From: DASRIA01 sp963816975
GTDB taxonomy: Bacteria > Actinomycetota > Thermoleophilia > Solirubrobacterales > JBBDJG01
Direction of reading: 5' to 3'
Length of the DNA stretch: 64,000 nucleotides
Assembly (NCBI GenBank): GCA_963816975.1
Contig: CAWFMD010000006.1
Coordinates: 1,612,001 to 1,676,000, forward strand
A program made the position numbers and the translations under genes. Positions 44,549 through 54,898 of this stretch are shown here, piece after piece. Within the stretch, counting starts at the first letter, position 1, and every line of letters begins with the position of its first letter. A model generated the notes under the pieces. The model ran no database searches and was not told where the DNA came from. It saw only the letters and a program-made list of their open reading frames with translations.

Positions 44549-45685
44549 ATGCCGCGCGACTACTACGAGGTCCTCGGGGTCGGCCGCGAGGCAAGCGACG
44601 ACGAGATCAAGAAGACGTTCCGGGGGCTCGCGCGGGAGCTGCATCCCGACATCAACCGCCACGACCCCGAGGCGGAGAACAAGTTCAAGGAGGTCGCCGA
44701 GGCCTACGAGGTGCTGAGCGATCACGAGCGCCGCGCCGTCTACGACCGCTACGGGCACGACGGCCTGCGCCGCGGCGGGTGGCAGCCGCGCGCCGGCGGC
44801 TTCGGGAACATCTCCGACATCTTCGAGGCGTTCTTCGGGGGCGGCGACCCGTTCGGGTCGCCCTTCGGGGGCCGCGCGCGACCGGGTCCCGAACGCGGCC
44901 GCGACGTCGCGGTGCAGGTCGTCCTGACCCTCGAGGAGGTCCTCACCGGAGCCGCGAAGCAGGTCGAGTTCGACGTCACCACGCAGTGCTCGCACTGTCG
45001 TGGAAACGGCGCGGAGCCCGGAACTCCGATCGAGACGTGTCCGCGCTGCGAGGGGACCGGCCAGCTGCAGTCGATGACTCGCACCGTCTTTGGCCAGGTC
45101 GTCCGCACGCTTGCATGCGACCGCTGCGGCGGCGACGGGCGGATCGCGCAGACTCCGTGTGAGGTGTGCCGCGGCTCGGGACACGAGGTCGAGGCGCGTG
45201 TGCGCTCGGTGGACATACCGGCGGGCATCGAGGACGGCCAGCGGGTGCGGCTCACCGGTCAGGGCCACGTGGGCGGACCGGGCGGACCGCCCGGGGACCT
45301 GTACGTGCTCGTCGGCGTGGAGCCGGACCCGCGCTTCGAGCGCCGCGGCGAGGACCTCATCACGCGGCTCGACGTGCCGTTCACGCAGGCGGCCCTGGGC
45401 GCGACGATGGGTGTTCCGACGCTCGCGGGGGAGGCGCAGGTAGAGCTGGAGCCGGGGTCGCAGCCGGGGACCGTCAAGCGCCTGCGCGGCCACGGCCTGC
45501 CCGCCCTGCGGGGACGCGGCCGCGGCGACCTGCACGTGGTCCTGAACGTGATGATCCCGAGCCACCTCAGCGACGAGCAGCGCGACCTGCTCCAGCGATT
45601 CGACGACTCCGCGAACGGCGAGACCTACGCATCCAGGCACGGCGACGGGCTGTTCGACCGCATCCGCCAGGCGTTTCGCGGTTGA
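44549..45685 (+). CDS. dnaJ: Chaperone DnaJ
   Basis: 378 residues: J domain with the HPD motif (ARELHPDINRHDPEAENKF), a short Gly/Phe region (FFGGGDPFGSPFGGR), four zinc-finger CxxCxGxG repeats (CSHCRGNG, CPRCEGTG, CDRCGGDG, CEVCRGSG) and the C-terminal substrate domains. Full type I DnaJ. No dnaK or grpE beside it. Ends in a TTGA overlap with prmA. Confidence 0.96.
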   Translation: MPRDYYEVLGVGREASDDEIKKTFRGLARELHPDINRHDPEAENKFKEVAEAYEVLSDHERRAVYDRYGHDGLRRGGWQPRAGGFGNISDIFEAFFGGGDPFGSPFGGRARPGPERGRDVAVQVVLTLEEVLTGAAKQVEFDVTTQCSHCRGNGAEPGTPIETCPRCEGTGQLQSMTRTVFGQVVRTLACDRCGGDGRIAQTPCEVCRGSGHEVEARVRSVDIPAGIEDGQRVRLTGQGHVGGPGGPPGDLYVLVGVEPDPRFERRGEDLITRLDVPFTQAALGATMGVPTLAGEAQVELEPGSQPGTVKRLRGHGLPALRGRGRGDLHVVLNVMIPSHLSDEQRDLLQRFDDSANGETYASRHGDGLFDRIRQAFRG

Positions 45686-46512
45686 TCCGGCTCGCGGTCC
45701 GCTGCCGCGCGGAACAGGCCGAGATCGTGCTCGCCGAGCTGCTCGCCCTCGCACCCGGCGGCTGCGAGCAGGTCGACGCGCCGGGGGGCAGGGAGGACGT
45801 CGTCGAGTACGCGATCTACGGCGCGGCGGGCGAGCTGCCCGACCTCGGCGACGTGCAGGCCGCCGTGGGCGACTTCCTGGTCGAGGTCGACAGCCGTGAG
45901 GTGCCCGACGACTGGGCCGAGCGCTGGCAGCGCTTCTACTTCCCGGTGCTGGTCGCGGGCCGCTTGTACGTGCGCCCGCCCTGGGAGCGGCCGGCCGAGC
46001 GGGGCGGGGTGGAGGAGGTCGTGATCGACCCCGGCGGCGCCTTCGGCACCGGCACACATGCGACCACGCGCATGTGCCTGGAATTGATGCTCGAAGTGCC
46101 CGCGGCAGGGTCGTTCGCCGACCTCGGCTGCGGCTCGGGCGTGCTGTCGATCGCGGCCGCGAAGCTCGGCTTCGATCCGGTCGTGGCGATCGACGCCGAT
46201 CGCGCGGCCGTGTCGGAAACCGAGCGCAATGCGCGGGCCAACGGCGTACAGGTCGACGTGCAGCGCCTCGACCTGCGCAGCGCGCCCGTGCCGACGGCGG
46301 ACGTGGTGAGCGCGAACCTCACGTTGCGGCTCTGCGAGGCGGTCGCGCGCGACTGGGCCGCGCGCGGCGAGCGCCCGCGGGCGCTGATCGCCGCGGGCTT
46401 CCTGCGGCCGGACGCCGACCGCGTCGGCGCTGCGCTGGCGCCCTGCGGCCTGACCGAGCGGCGTCGCATGGTGGAGGGCGACTGGGCCGCGGGCCTATAT
46501 TCCGCGGGGTGA
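45682..46512 (+). CDS. prmA: Ribosomal protein L11 methyltransferase
   Basis: SAM-dependent trimethylation of L11. 276 residues: N-terminal L11-binding region, then WQRFYFPVLVAGRLYVRPPW, VIDPGGAFGTGTHATTRMC, the SAM loop FADLGCGSGVLSIAAAKLG and the VSANLT active-site motif. TTG 45682, in a TTGA overlap with dnaJ, is the only upstream start that keeps the N-terminal domain. Confidence 0.93.
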   Translation: MIRLAVRCRAEQAEIVLAELLALAPGGCEQVDAPGGREDVVEYAIYGAAGELPDLGDVQAAVGDFLVEVDSREVPDDWAERWQRFYFPVLVAGRLYVRPPWERPAERGGVEEVVIDPGGAFGTGTHATTRMCLELMLEVPAAGSFADLGCGSGVLSIAAAKLGFDPVVAIDADRAAVSETERNARANGVQVDVQRLDLRSAPVPTADVVSANLTLRLCEAVARDWAARGERPRALIAAGFLRPDADRVGAALAPCGLTERRRMVEGDWAAGLYSAG

Positions 46513-47768
46513 CGACCTTCCACACCAAGTTCCTCGGCTGCAAGGTCTCGCAGGCCGACGCGATGCTCGCGCGGGCGCGGCTGCTGGAGGCCGGCCACGT
46601 CGAGGCGCCCGAGGCCGACGCCGACCTGCACGTCGTCAACACCTGCTGCATCACCCGCGAGGCGGAGGCGAAGTCGCGCCAGTCGGTGCGGCGCTCGGCG
46701 AATGGTCGCGCGGGACGGCGCGTGGTCGTCACGGGCTGCGCCGCAAACCTGAACGCCAGGCAGTTCGACGAGATCGCGCCGCAGGTGACGGCGCTGGTCG
46801 GCACGGCCGATGATGTGGCGCGGGAGGTGACCGGGGTGGCGGGGCCGGGCTGCGTGGACGTCGAGACCGACGTGCTGGCGCGCCAGCCCCTGTCGGCGAC
46901 GCGCACCCGCGGCTTCGTGAAGGTGCAGGACGGCTGCGACTGCCACTGCTCGTACTGCATCATCCCCAAGGTGCGCGGGGCGGCGCGTTCGCGCCCGGCC
47001 GGTGCCGTGCTCGAGGAGGTGCGCCGGCGCGTCGCGCAGGGCCAACCCGAGATGGTGATGACCGGGATCTCCGTGGGTGACTACCGCGACCCGGAGGGCG
47101 GTCTCGAGCTGGGCGACCTGATGCGCGCGGTCGCGGCGGTGGCCGGCGTGCAGCGCGTGCGCCTCTCTTCTGTCGAGGTGATCCACGTGCGCGACTCGCT
47201 GCTCGACGCGCTCGCCGGCGACCCGCGGGTATGCCCGCACCTGCACGTGCCCCTCCAGTCGGGCGACGACGCCGTGCTCGCCTCGATGGGCCGCCACTAC
47301 GACGGCGCCGAGTACGCGGACGCGATCGCCCGCCTGCGCGCCCGCGCCCCGCACGTGAACGTCACGACCGACGTGATCGTCGGCTATCCGACCGAGGACG
47401 ACGCGGCGTTCGAGCGCACGCTCGACCTCGTTCGCGCGACCGGCATCACGAAGGTCCACACGTTCAGCTTCTCGGCACGCCCCGGCACGGCGGCGGACCG
47501 GTTCGGCGACCCGGTTCCGCCGGCCGAGAAGAAGCGCCGCAGCCGCGAGCTGCGCGGCCTGTCCGAGGCGCTCGGCCGCCGCCACCGGGCGGGGAAGCTC
47601 GGTGCCACCGACGAGGTGCTGATCGACAAGGTCGCCGACGCACAGGTCTCGGGCTATGCCCGCGACTACACCCGCTGGTACCTGCCGGCCGGTGTGGGAG
47701 CGGGGGAGGTCGTGACGGCGCGGGCGACGCACCTGCACGCGGACGGTTGCGCTGGCGTGATCGAGTAG
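46509..47768 (+). CDS. mtaB: tRNA (N6-threonylcarbamoyl-A37) methylthiotransferase MtaB
   Basis: Radical-SAM MiaB-like enzyme converting t6A to ms2t6A. 419 residues. N-terminal UPF0004 domain with cysteines in FLGCKVSQADA, VVNTCCITREAE and VVTGCAANLNARQFD, the radical-SAM cluster in DGCDCHCSYCIIPKVRGAAR, and a C-terminal TRAM-like domain. GTG 46509 in a GTGA overlap with prmA. The hrcA-dnaJ-prmA-mtaB order also occurs in Firmicutes. Confidence 0.93.
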   Translation: MTTFHTKFLGCKVSQADAMLARARLLEAGHVEAPEADADLHVVNTCCITREAEAKSRQSVRRSANGRAGRRVVVTGCAANLNARQFDEIAPQVTALVGTADDVAREVTGVAGPGCVDVETDVLARQPLSATRTRGFVKVQDGCDCHCSYCIIPKVRGAARSRPAGAVLEEVRRRVAQGQPEMVMTGISVGDYRDPEGGLELGDLMRAVAAVAGVQRVRLSSVEVIHVRDSLLDALAGDPRVCPHLHVPLQSGDDAVLASMGRHYDGAEYADAIARLRARAPHVNVTTDVIVGYPTEDDAAFERTLDLVRATGITKVHTFSFSARPGTAADRFGDPVPPAEKKRRSRELRGLSEALGRRHRAGKLGATDEVLIDKVADAQVSGYARDYTRWYLPAGVGAGEVVTARATHLHADGCAGVIE

Positions 47769-47780
47769 CGGCGGGTTACG

Positions 47781-48071
47781 TCACCCGTGGTCGCGGCGCC
47801 GCGGCGGCGCGACTCGCCGCCGCGCCGGACGGTCGCCGGCGGGCGCGGGCGCCCGCGGAAGCGACTCCCCAGGCGAGCGCCGCCCGCGCGCCGGCGGCGC
47901 GAGCGCCGCGCGGAGCGTGAAGAACACGGGCGTCGAGCCGATCACGCACGCGCCCAGGAAAACGACCCAGACCGACGTGAAAACGCCCAGGAACATCAGC
48001 GCGATGCCGATTCCCACCCACGCGGTCATCAGGCGTACCTTGCGTGCGCCTGCGCGGTCTCGCTGTGCCAT
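47781..48071 (-). CDS. Small membrane protein, hypothetical
   Basis: 96 residues on the minus strand, MAQRDRAGARKVRLMTAWV, then two adjacent hydrophobic segments (VGIGIALMFLGVFTSVWVVF and LGACVIGSTPVFFTLRAAL) and a Pro/Arg-rich cytoplasmic tail. A start at 48080 would add three residues (MCR). Sits convergent to mtaB and divergent from yqeY. No recognised family. Confidence 0.6.
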   Translation of the reverse strand: MAQRDRAGARKVRLMTAWVGIGIALMFLGVFTSVWVVFLGACVIGSTPVFFTLRAALAPPARGRRSPGESLPRAPAPAGDRPARRRVAPPRRRDHG

Positions 48072-48121
48072 GCGGCACATGATTGCGCCCCGCTCCCGCC
48101 GGCCGTCCCGTCCCGCCCCGG

Positions 48122-48127
48122 TACCCT
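48122..48127 (+). promoter_or_regulatory. Putative -10 element (leaderless) for yqeY
   Basis: TACCCT, 7 bases before the GTG at 48135, the same hexamer and spacing as at proA. Confidence 0.5.
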
Positions 48128-48134
48128 TGGGCGG

Positions 48135-48581
48135 GTGAGCCTCACCGAGCGCATTCAGGCCGACCTGTCGGCCGCCACCAAGGCCCAGGACCGCCCGCGG
48201 GTGGCCGCGCTGCGCCTGCTCGTGGACAGCCTCCAGAAGGAGGCGAAGCAGGCTCGGGGCGACCTCGACGAGCAGCAGGAGATCGCCGTGCTGAAGCGCC
48301 AGCGCAAGCAGTGCGCGGAGGCGGCCGACGCGTTTCGCAAGGGCGGCCGCGCGGAATCGGCCGCGTCCGAGGAGGCGGAGGTGGCGCTCATCGACGGCTA
48401 CCTGCCCGCGCAGATCTCCGAGGACGAGCTGCAAACGCTGATCGCAGACGCGCTCGCCGCGACCGGCGCGGAGTCGCAGCGCGACATGGGCAAGGTGATG
48501 GCGGCGGTGATGGAGAAGGCCGCGGGCCGCGCGGACGGACGGCGGGTCAGCGAGCTGGTCAGGGAGCGACTGGCGGGCTGA
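48135..48581 (+). CDS. GatB/YqeY domain protein
   Basis: 148 residues: LTERIQADLSAATKAQDRPR at the start and the YqeY core EIAVLKRQRKQCAEAADAF, EVALIDGYLPAQISEDEL and AESQRDMGKVMAAVMEKA. The domain matches the tRNA-binding tail of GatB, but the free-standing form has no settled function. First gene of a run with phoH, ybeY and era. Confidence 0.88.
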   Translation: MSLTERIQADLSAATKAQDRPRVAALRLLVDSLQKEAKQARGDLDEQQEIAVLKRQRKQCAEAADAFRKGGRAESAASEEAEVALIDGYLPAQISEDELQTLIADALAATGAESQRDMGKVMAAVMEKAAGRADGRRVSELVRERLAG

Positions 48582-48589
48582 GGCCCGCC
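48572..48589 (+). terminator. Hairpin spanning the yqeY stop codon
   Basis: GGCGGGC and GCCCGCC with a four-base loop that contains the TGA stop. There is no T run, so full termination is doubtful; it may be an mRNA 3'-end stabiliser or attenuator before phoH. Confidence 0.35.
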
Positions 48590-48605
48590 GCAGCGATCCA
48601 GCGGC

Positions 48606-50519
<1,914 letters not shown>

Positions 50520-50520
50520 C

Positions 50521-50883
50521 ATGCTGGAGGTCGAGTGCCCGGCCGAGCTGCGCCCCGCGGCTCTGGCTGCACTTGCCGCCGCTGGCGTGCGGGACGGCCA
50601 CGTGAACGTCGCGCTCGTCGGCGAAAGCCGGATCCAGGAGCTGAACAGGGAGCATCGCGGGATCGACCGCCCGACCGACGTGCTCTCGTTCCCGGTCGAC
50701 GGCGCCGGCCCGGCGGCCGGCCCGCGCGAACTCGGGGACGTGGTGATCTGCCCCGAGCACACCACCGACATCCAGGAGGCCGTCGTACACGGCGTGCTGC
50801 ACCTGGCCGGTCACGATCACGAGACCGACAACGGCGAGATGCTGGCGCTGCAGGACGACGTGATGGAAGGCCTGCGCGCATGA
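50521..50883 (+). CDS. ybeY: Endoribonuclease YbeY
   Basis: Zinc-dependent RNase in 16S rRNA 3'-end processing and ribosome quality control. 120 residues, with DRPTDVLSFPVDG and the metal site VHGVLHLAGHDHETDNGEM. ATG 50521 starts one base after the phoH stop; the end overlaps era in an ATGA junction. Confidence 0.95.
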   Translation: MLEVECPAELRPAALAALAAAGVRDGHVNVALVGESRIQELNREHRGIDRPTDVLSFPVDGAGPAAGPRELGDVVICPEHTTDIQEAVVHGVLHLAGHDHETDNGEMLALQDDVMEGLRA

Positions 50884-51788
50884 CTCGCTCTGGCTTCATC
50901 GCCGTCGCCGGCCGCCCGAACGTGGGCAAGTCCACGCTCGTGAACGGCCTCGTCGGCGCGAAGGTGGCCGTCACCTCCGACAAGCCGCAGACGACCCGCC
51001 GCGCGATCCGCGGCATCGTGAACGGCGTCCGTGAGCAGGAGCCCTACCAGCTCGTGCTCGTGGATTTGCCCGGCGTGCAGAGCCCCCGCGACGAGCTCAC
51101 CGAGCGCATGCAGCGGCGCGTCGAGCGCGAGCTGGCCGACTGTGACGGGGCGCTCTTCGTGATCAACGCGGCGGAGCGCAGCGGCGGAGGAGACCGCTTC
51201 ATCGCGCAGGCACTGGCAGCGGCGAAGCTGCCCGTCGTCGTGGCCGTGAACAAGGTGGACCTCGCCGACCATCCGAAGATCGCCGCGGAGCTGGCCGCGG
51301 CCGGCAAGCTGGAGCGGGAGGGCGTCGACATCCGCGAGATCGTGCCGATCTCCGCGCTCAAGGGCGCGGGCGTGCAAACGCTGCAGGTGGCCCTGGCGGC
51401 GCTGCTCCCGGAAGGACCGTTCTACTTTCCGGCCGGCGCGGTCTCAGACCAGCCCGTGAACGTGCGGCTCGCGGAGCTGGTGCGCGAGGCGGCGCTGAGG
51501 CACACGCGCGAGGAGGTGCCGCATTCGATCGAGGTGCACGTCGAGGACGTGACCCGTCGCGCGGACGGCCTCACGATCGTGCGCGCCGTCCTGTGGGTCG
51601 AGAGCGCCTCGCAGAAGACCATCCTGATCGGCCGTGGCGGCACGATGGTGCGCACGATCGGCACCTCCGCGCGCAAGGAGATCGAGCGAGAGCTGGACGG
51701 GCGCGCGCATCTGGACCTGACCGTCAAGGTGCGCAAGGGCTGGCGCCGCGACGAGGGATTGCTGGACCGCCTCGGCATCGAGGGGTAG
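50880..51788 (+). CDS. era: GTPase Era
   Basis: 302 residues. G1 GRPNVGKSTLVNGLVG, G3 VLVDLPGVQSPR (Leu replaces the usual Thr of DTPG), G4 NKVD, and a C-terminal KH domain (RAVLWVESASQKTILIGRGG, the ILIGRGG stretch standing in for the GxxG loop). Binds the 3' end of 16S rRNA for 30S assembly. ATG 50880 in an ATGA overlap with ybeY. The DLPG substitution is conservative but worth noting. Confidence 0.95.
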   Translation: MTRSGFIAVAGRPNVGKSTLVNGLVGAKVAVTSDKPQTTRRAIRGIVNGVREQEPYQLVLVDLPGVQSPRDELTERMQRRVERELADCDGALFVINAAERSGGGDRFIAQALAAAKLPVVVAVNKVDLADHPKIAAELAAAGKLEREGVDIREIVPISALKGAGVQTLQVALAALLPEGPFYFPAGAVSDQPVNVRLAELVREAALRHTREEVPHSIEVHVEDVTRRADGLTIVRAVLWVESASQKTILIGRGGTMVRTIGTSARKEIERELDGRAHLDLTVKVRKGWRRDEGLLDRLGIEG

Positions 51789-51872
51789 GCGTCCAGCCGA
51801 GATATCGTGGCGCCGCCCCCGTGTTTCAGCTAAAAAAGTAGGGCTGGTTTCGCGCACCAAGGAGGGTAAGAG

Positions 51873-52070
51873 ATGGCAGCTGGGCACGGCATTGGTGGTT
51901 GTAGTCACGGAGGATTTCACTCAGGCATGGGCTTCTACTCCAAGGAGTCGAAGCAGATCCGCTACGTGATGATCTGCGACGACTGCGGCGAGGAGGTTCG
52001 GGAAGTCGTGAACGAACCGTATGTTCCGGACCCGATCCTCGGACCTGGCGCGGGCTTTCTTCAGGCCTAG
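51873..52070 (+). CDS. Small putative zinc-binding protein
   Basis: 65 residues. Starts MAAGHGIGGCSHGGFHSGMG and contains VMICDDCGEEV, i.e. two cysteines in a CxxC knuckle plus Cys10/His12/His16 that could complete a zinc site. The last third is Pro/Gly-rich. AAGGAGGG (51858-51865) gives a strong ribosome site for ATG 51873. A double hairpin follows. I do not recognise the family. Confidence 0.65.
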   Translation: MAAGHGIGGCSHGGFHSGMGFYSKESKQIRYVMICDDCGEEVREVVNEPYVPDPILGPGAGFLQA

Positions 52071-52076
52071 GTAGCG

Positions 52077-52092
52077 CCGGTCTTCGGACCGG
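52077..52092 (+). terminator. UUCG-capped hairpin after the small zinc protein
   Basis: CCGGTC and GACCGG around a TTCG tetraloop, six bases after the stop codon. Very stable but with no T run, it probably acts with the second hairpin at 52109-52133. Confidence 0.55.
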
Positions 52093-52108
52093 AACCAGAT
52101 TCCGGATG

Positions 52109-52133
52109 AGCGGCCCCGCACGGGGCCGCTTTG
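52109..52133 (+). terminator. Second hairpin, terminator before hisIE
   Basis: AGCGGCCCC and GGGGCCGCT (9 bp) with a GCAC loop, followed by TTTG. A short-T intrinsic terminator separating the small zinc protein from the hisIE promoter at 52166. Confidence 0.65.
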
Positions 52134-52165
52134 TCGTCGCCGGGGGAGCGCGCTGGGGGCGCCCG

Positions 52166-52171
52166 TAGAAT
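52166..52171 (+). promoter_or_regulatory. Putative -10 element (leaderless) for hisIE-trpEGDC
   Basis: TAGAAT, 8 bases before the ATG at 52180. No trp leader peptide or attenuator is seen between this and hisIE. Confidence 0.5.
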
Positions 52172-52179
52172 CAGCCTCG

Positions 52180-52815
52180 ATGCAGGCTGGACGCGAAGAT
52201 GCCGGCGCACGGCTCGCCTGGGATGGCGACGGGCTGGTGCCCTGCGTGATGCAGGACTGGGCCACCGGAGAGGTGCTGACCCTCGCCTACATGAATCGCG
52301 AGGCGCTCGACCGCACGCTCGCCAGCGGCGAGATCCACTTCTGGAGCCGCTCGCGCCAGGCCCTTTGGCACAAGGGAGAGACGTCAGGGAATGTGATGCG
52401 GCTGCGCTCATTGCGCTACGACTGCGACGCGGACGCGCTGCTGGCGCTGGTCGAGCCGGCCGGCCCCGCCTGTCACACGGGGGAGCGCACCTGCTTTCAC
52501 CGCTCGATCGGGACCGCGGCCGTCGCCCCGCACGAGGCGCTGCCCGGGCTCGCGCGCACCCTGGCCGCGCGCCATCGCGACATGCCCGACGGCAGCTACT
52601 CGGCCGAGCTGCTGCGCGCCGGCCCGAAGCAGATCGGCGCCAAGATCGAGGAGGAGGCCGAGGAGGTCGCGCGCGCGGGCCGCGAGGAAAGCGATCAGCG
52701 GCTGCGCGAGGAGGCCGCCGACCTGCTCTACCACCTCGGCGTGGGGCTCGAGGCGCGCGGCCTGACCTATGCCGACGCCCTGGACGAGCTCGTCGCGCGG
52801 ATGGATGCCGGTTGA
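52180..52815 (+). CDS. hisIE: Bifunctional phosphoribosyl-AMP cyclohydrolase / phosphoribosyl-ATP pyrophosphatase
   Basis: Steps 2 and 3 of histidine synthesis in one 211-residue protein. HisI part ~1-125: VMQDWATGEVLTLAYMNREA, HFWSRSRQALWHKGETSGN, CDADALL and CHTGERTCF (zinc cysteines). HisE part ~130-211: QIGAKIEEEAEEVARAGREE, the MazG-like metal site, and EEAADLLYHLGVGL. Coupled to trpE by a TTGA overlap, so his and trp synthesis share a transcript. Confidence 0.94.
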   Translation: MQAGREDAGARLAWDGDGLVPCVMQDWATGEVLTLAYMNREALDRTLASGEIHFWSRSRQALWHKGETSGNVMRLRSLRYDCDADALLALVEPAGPACHTGERTCFHRSIGTAAVAPHEALPGLARTLAARHRDMPDGSYSAELLRAGPKQIGAKIEEEAEEVARAGREESDQRLREEAADLLYHLGVGLEARGLTYADALDELVARMDAG

Positions 52816-54332
52816 CCGCGGTCGCCACCTCCAGCCTGCCCATCACGCCCTCGCTCGACGAGGCCCGTGCGCTTGCCCGTGACCACAACGTGATCCCGCT
52901 GCGCCACACGTTCATAGACGACATCGAGACGCCGGTCTCGGCCTTCCTGAAGCTGCGCGGGCGCGGTCCCGCCTTCCTGCTCGAGTCGGCCGAGCAGGGC
53001 CAGCGCTTCGGCCGCTACTCCTTCCTCGGGTTCCGCCCGCGCGCGCTGCTGCGCTACGAGGACGGCCGGATGCACGTGACCGAGCAGGGCGAGACGCGAT
53101 CCCTGGGGCTGGAGGGCGGCCCCTTCGAGGCCGTTGCGCGGTACCTGTCCAGCTACCGGGTCGCGCCGCTCGAGGGCCTGCCTCCGTTCGCGGGGGGTGC
53201 GGTCGGCATGTTCGGCTACGACCTCGTGCGCACGGTCGAGCGCCTGCCCGAGCCGAACCCCGACGACGTCGGCACACCCGACATGGCGCTGATGGTGTCG
53301 GACGCGCTGGTCGTGTTCGACCACCTCAGCCACAGCGTCACGATCCTCGTGAACGCGTTCGTGGCCGGGCCCGACGACGTGGACACCGCCTATCGCAACG
53401 CGGCGGGCCTGATCGAGCGCGCCCGCGACCTGCTGGCCCGCCCGGTGCCGCGGCGCGAGGACTCCGCCGCGCGGCCCTCCGATCCCCGGGCCGCCTTCGA
53501 GTCGAACATGACCCAAGCCGAGTACGAGGCGGCCGTCGCGCGGGCCCGGGAGTACATCTTCGCCGGGGACGCGTTCCAGGTCGTCCCCTCTCATCGCTGG
53601 GCCGGACCATGTCCGGTCCACCCGTTCTCGCTCTACCGTGGGCTGCGGGTGGTGAACCCCTCGCCCTACATGTACTTCCTCGAGTTCGACGACTTCGCGA
53701 TCGCCGGAGCGTCCCCGGAACCGATGCTGAAGGTCACCGAGCGGCGCGCAGAGGTGCGCCCGATCGCGGGCACGCGCGTGCGCGGCGCGAGCCCCGAGCA
53801 GGACCTGCGCCTGGCAGGGGAGCTGCTCGAGGACGAAAAGGAGCGCGCCGAGCACGTGATGCTCGTCGACCTCGGCCGCAACGACCTCGGCCGCGTCTGC
53901 GAGTTCGGCACAGTCGAGGTTGGAGATCTGATGACGATCGAGACGTACTCGCACGTGATGCACATCGTCTCGTCGGTCTCCGGCACGCTGCGCCCCGGGT
54001 ACGGCGCAATGGACGCGCTGCGCGCCTGCCTCCCGGCGGGCACCCTGTCGGGAGCGCCGAAGATCCGGGCGATGGAGATCATCGACGAGCTGGAGCGCAA
54101 CAAGCGCGGGTTCTACGGCGGCGCGATCGGCTATCTCAGCTATACGGGCGACCTCGACACGTGCATCCACATCCGCACGGTGGTCGTGAAGGACGGTGTC
54201 GCATACGTGCAGGCGGGCGCGGGGGTGGTGGCCGACTCCGATCCCGCGTACGAGTACCGTGAGACGGAGGCCAAGGTCGGGGCGATGTTCGACGCGCTCG
54301 CGCTGGCGTGCCGGCAGGGGGACTGGGAGTGA
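52812..54332 (+). CDS. trpE: Anthranilate synthase component I
   Basis: Chorismate to anthranilate with ammonia from TrpG. 506 residues: N-terminal regulatory half with PVSAFLKLRGRGPAFLLESA and ending near FAGGAVGMFGYDLVR, then the chorismate-binding half with NPSPYMYFLEFDDFAIAGAS, RPIAGTRVRGASPEQDL, HVMLVDLGRNDLGRV, LPAGTLSGAPKIRAME and GFYGGAIGYLSYTGDLD. The LLES element of the tryptophan feedback site is present. TTG 52812, overlapping hisIE. Could in principle be PabB, but trpGDC follow. Confidence 0.93.
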   Translation: MTAVATSSLPITPSLDEARALARDHNVIPLRHTFIDDIETPVSAFLKLRGRGPAFLLESAEQGQRFGRYSFLGFRPRALLRYEDGRMHVTEQGETRSLGLEGGPFEAVARYLSSYRVAPLEGLPPFAGGAVGMFGYDLVRTVERLPEPNPDDVGTPDMALMVSDALVVFDHLSHSVTILVNAFVAGPDDVDTAYRNAAGLIERARDLLARPVPRREDSAARPSDPRAAFESNMTQAEYEAAVARAREYIFAGDAFQVVPSHRWAGPCPVHPFSLYRGLRVVNPSPYMYFLEFDDFAIAGASPEPMLKVTERRAEVRPIAGTRVRGASPEQDLRLAGELLEDEKERAEHVMLVDLGRNDLGRVCEFGTVEVGDLMTIETYSHVMHIVSSVSGTLRPGYGAMDALRACLPAGTLSGAPKIRAMEIIDELERNKRGFYGGAIGYLSYTGDLDTCIHIRTVVVKDGVAYVQAGAGVVADSDPAYEYRETEAKVGAMFDALALACRQGDWE

Positions 54333-54898
54333 AGGTCCTCGTGATCGACAACTACGACAGCTTCACCTACAACCTCGTCCAGTATCTGGGGGAGCTGGGC
54401 GCCGAGCCCGACGTGGTCCGCAACGACGTGCATACGGTCGACGAGCTGCTCGCCCGGGGCGCCGGCCGGGTCGTGATCTCACCCGGCCCGTGCCGGCCGG
54501 TCGACGCCGGGGTCTCGATCGAGGCGGCGCGGCGCTTCCCCGCGGAGGGCGTGCCCGTGCTCGGCGTGTGCCTCGGCCACCAGGCCCTGGCGGAGGCGTT
54601 CGGCGGCACGGTCGAGGTGGGGGAGCCCGTGCACGGCAAGACCGCCGAGGTGCGCCACGACGGCCGCTCGATCTTCCGCGACGTGGAGAACCCGCTGAGG
54701 GCCGGGCGCTACCACTCGCTGGTCGTGGCCCCCGACCTGCCCGACGACCTCGAGCAGTCGGCCGAGTCGCACGGCACGGTGATGGGAATCCGGCACCGCA
54801 CGCTGCCCGCCGAGGGTGTGCAGTTCCACCCCGAGTCGGTGCTGACCGGCAGCGGCAAGCTGATCCTGCGCAACTTCATCGACGGTGCCGTCGCATGA
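54329..54898 (+). CDS. trpG: Anthranilate synthase component II (glutamine amidotransferase)
   Basis: 189 residues, class I amidotransferase: VLVIDNYDSFTYNLVQYLGE, VVISPGPCRPVDAGVS, the catalytic cysteine in GVCLGHQALAEAFGG and His/Glu in VQFHPESVLTGSGK. The oxyanion-type PGPC is typical. GTG 54329 in a GTGA overlap with trpE; a longer in-frame start at 54308 would add residues before the conserved opening. Confidence 0.94.
   Translation: MKVLVIDNYDSFTYNLVQYLGELGAEPDVVRNDVHTVDELLARGAGRVVISPGPCRPVDAGVSIEAARRFPAEGVPVLGVCLGHQALAEAFGGTVEVGEPVHGKTAEVRHDGRSIFRDVENPLRAGRYHSLVVAPDLPDDLEQSAESHGTVMGIRHRTLPAEGVQFHPESVLTGSGKLILRNFIDGAVA

Noticed and set aside
52134..52180. trp attenuator or leader peptide before hisIE-trpE
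   Set aside because: The start codon follows TAGAAT by eight bases; there is no room for a leader, and no Trp-codon run is seen.
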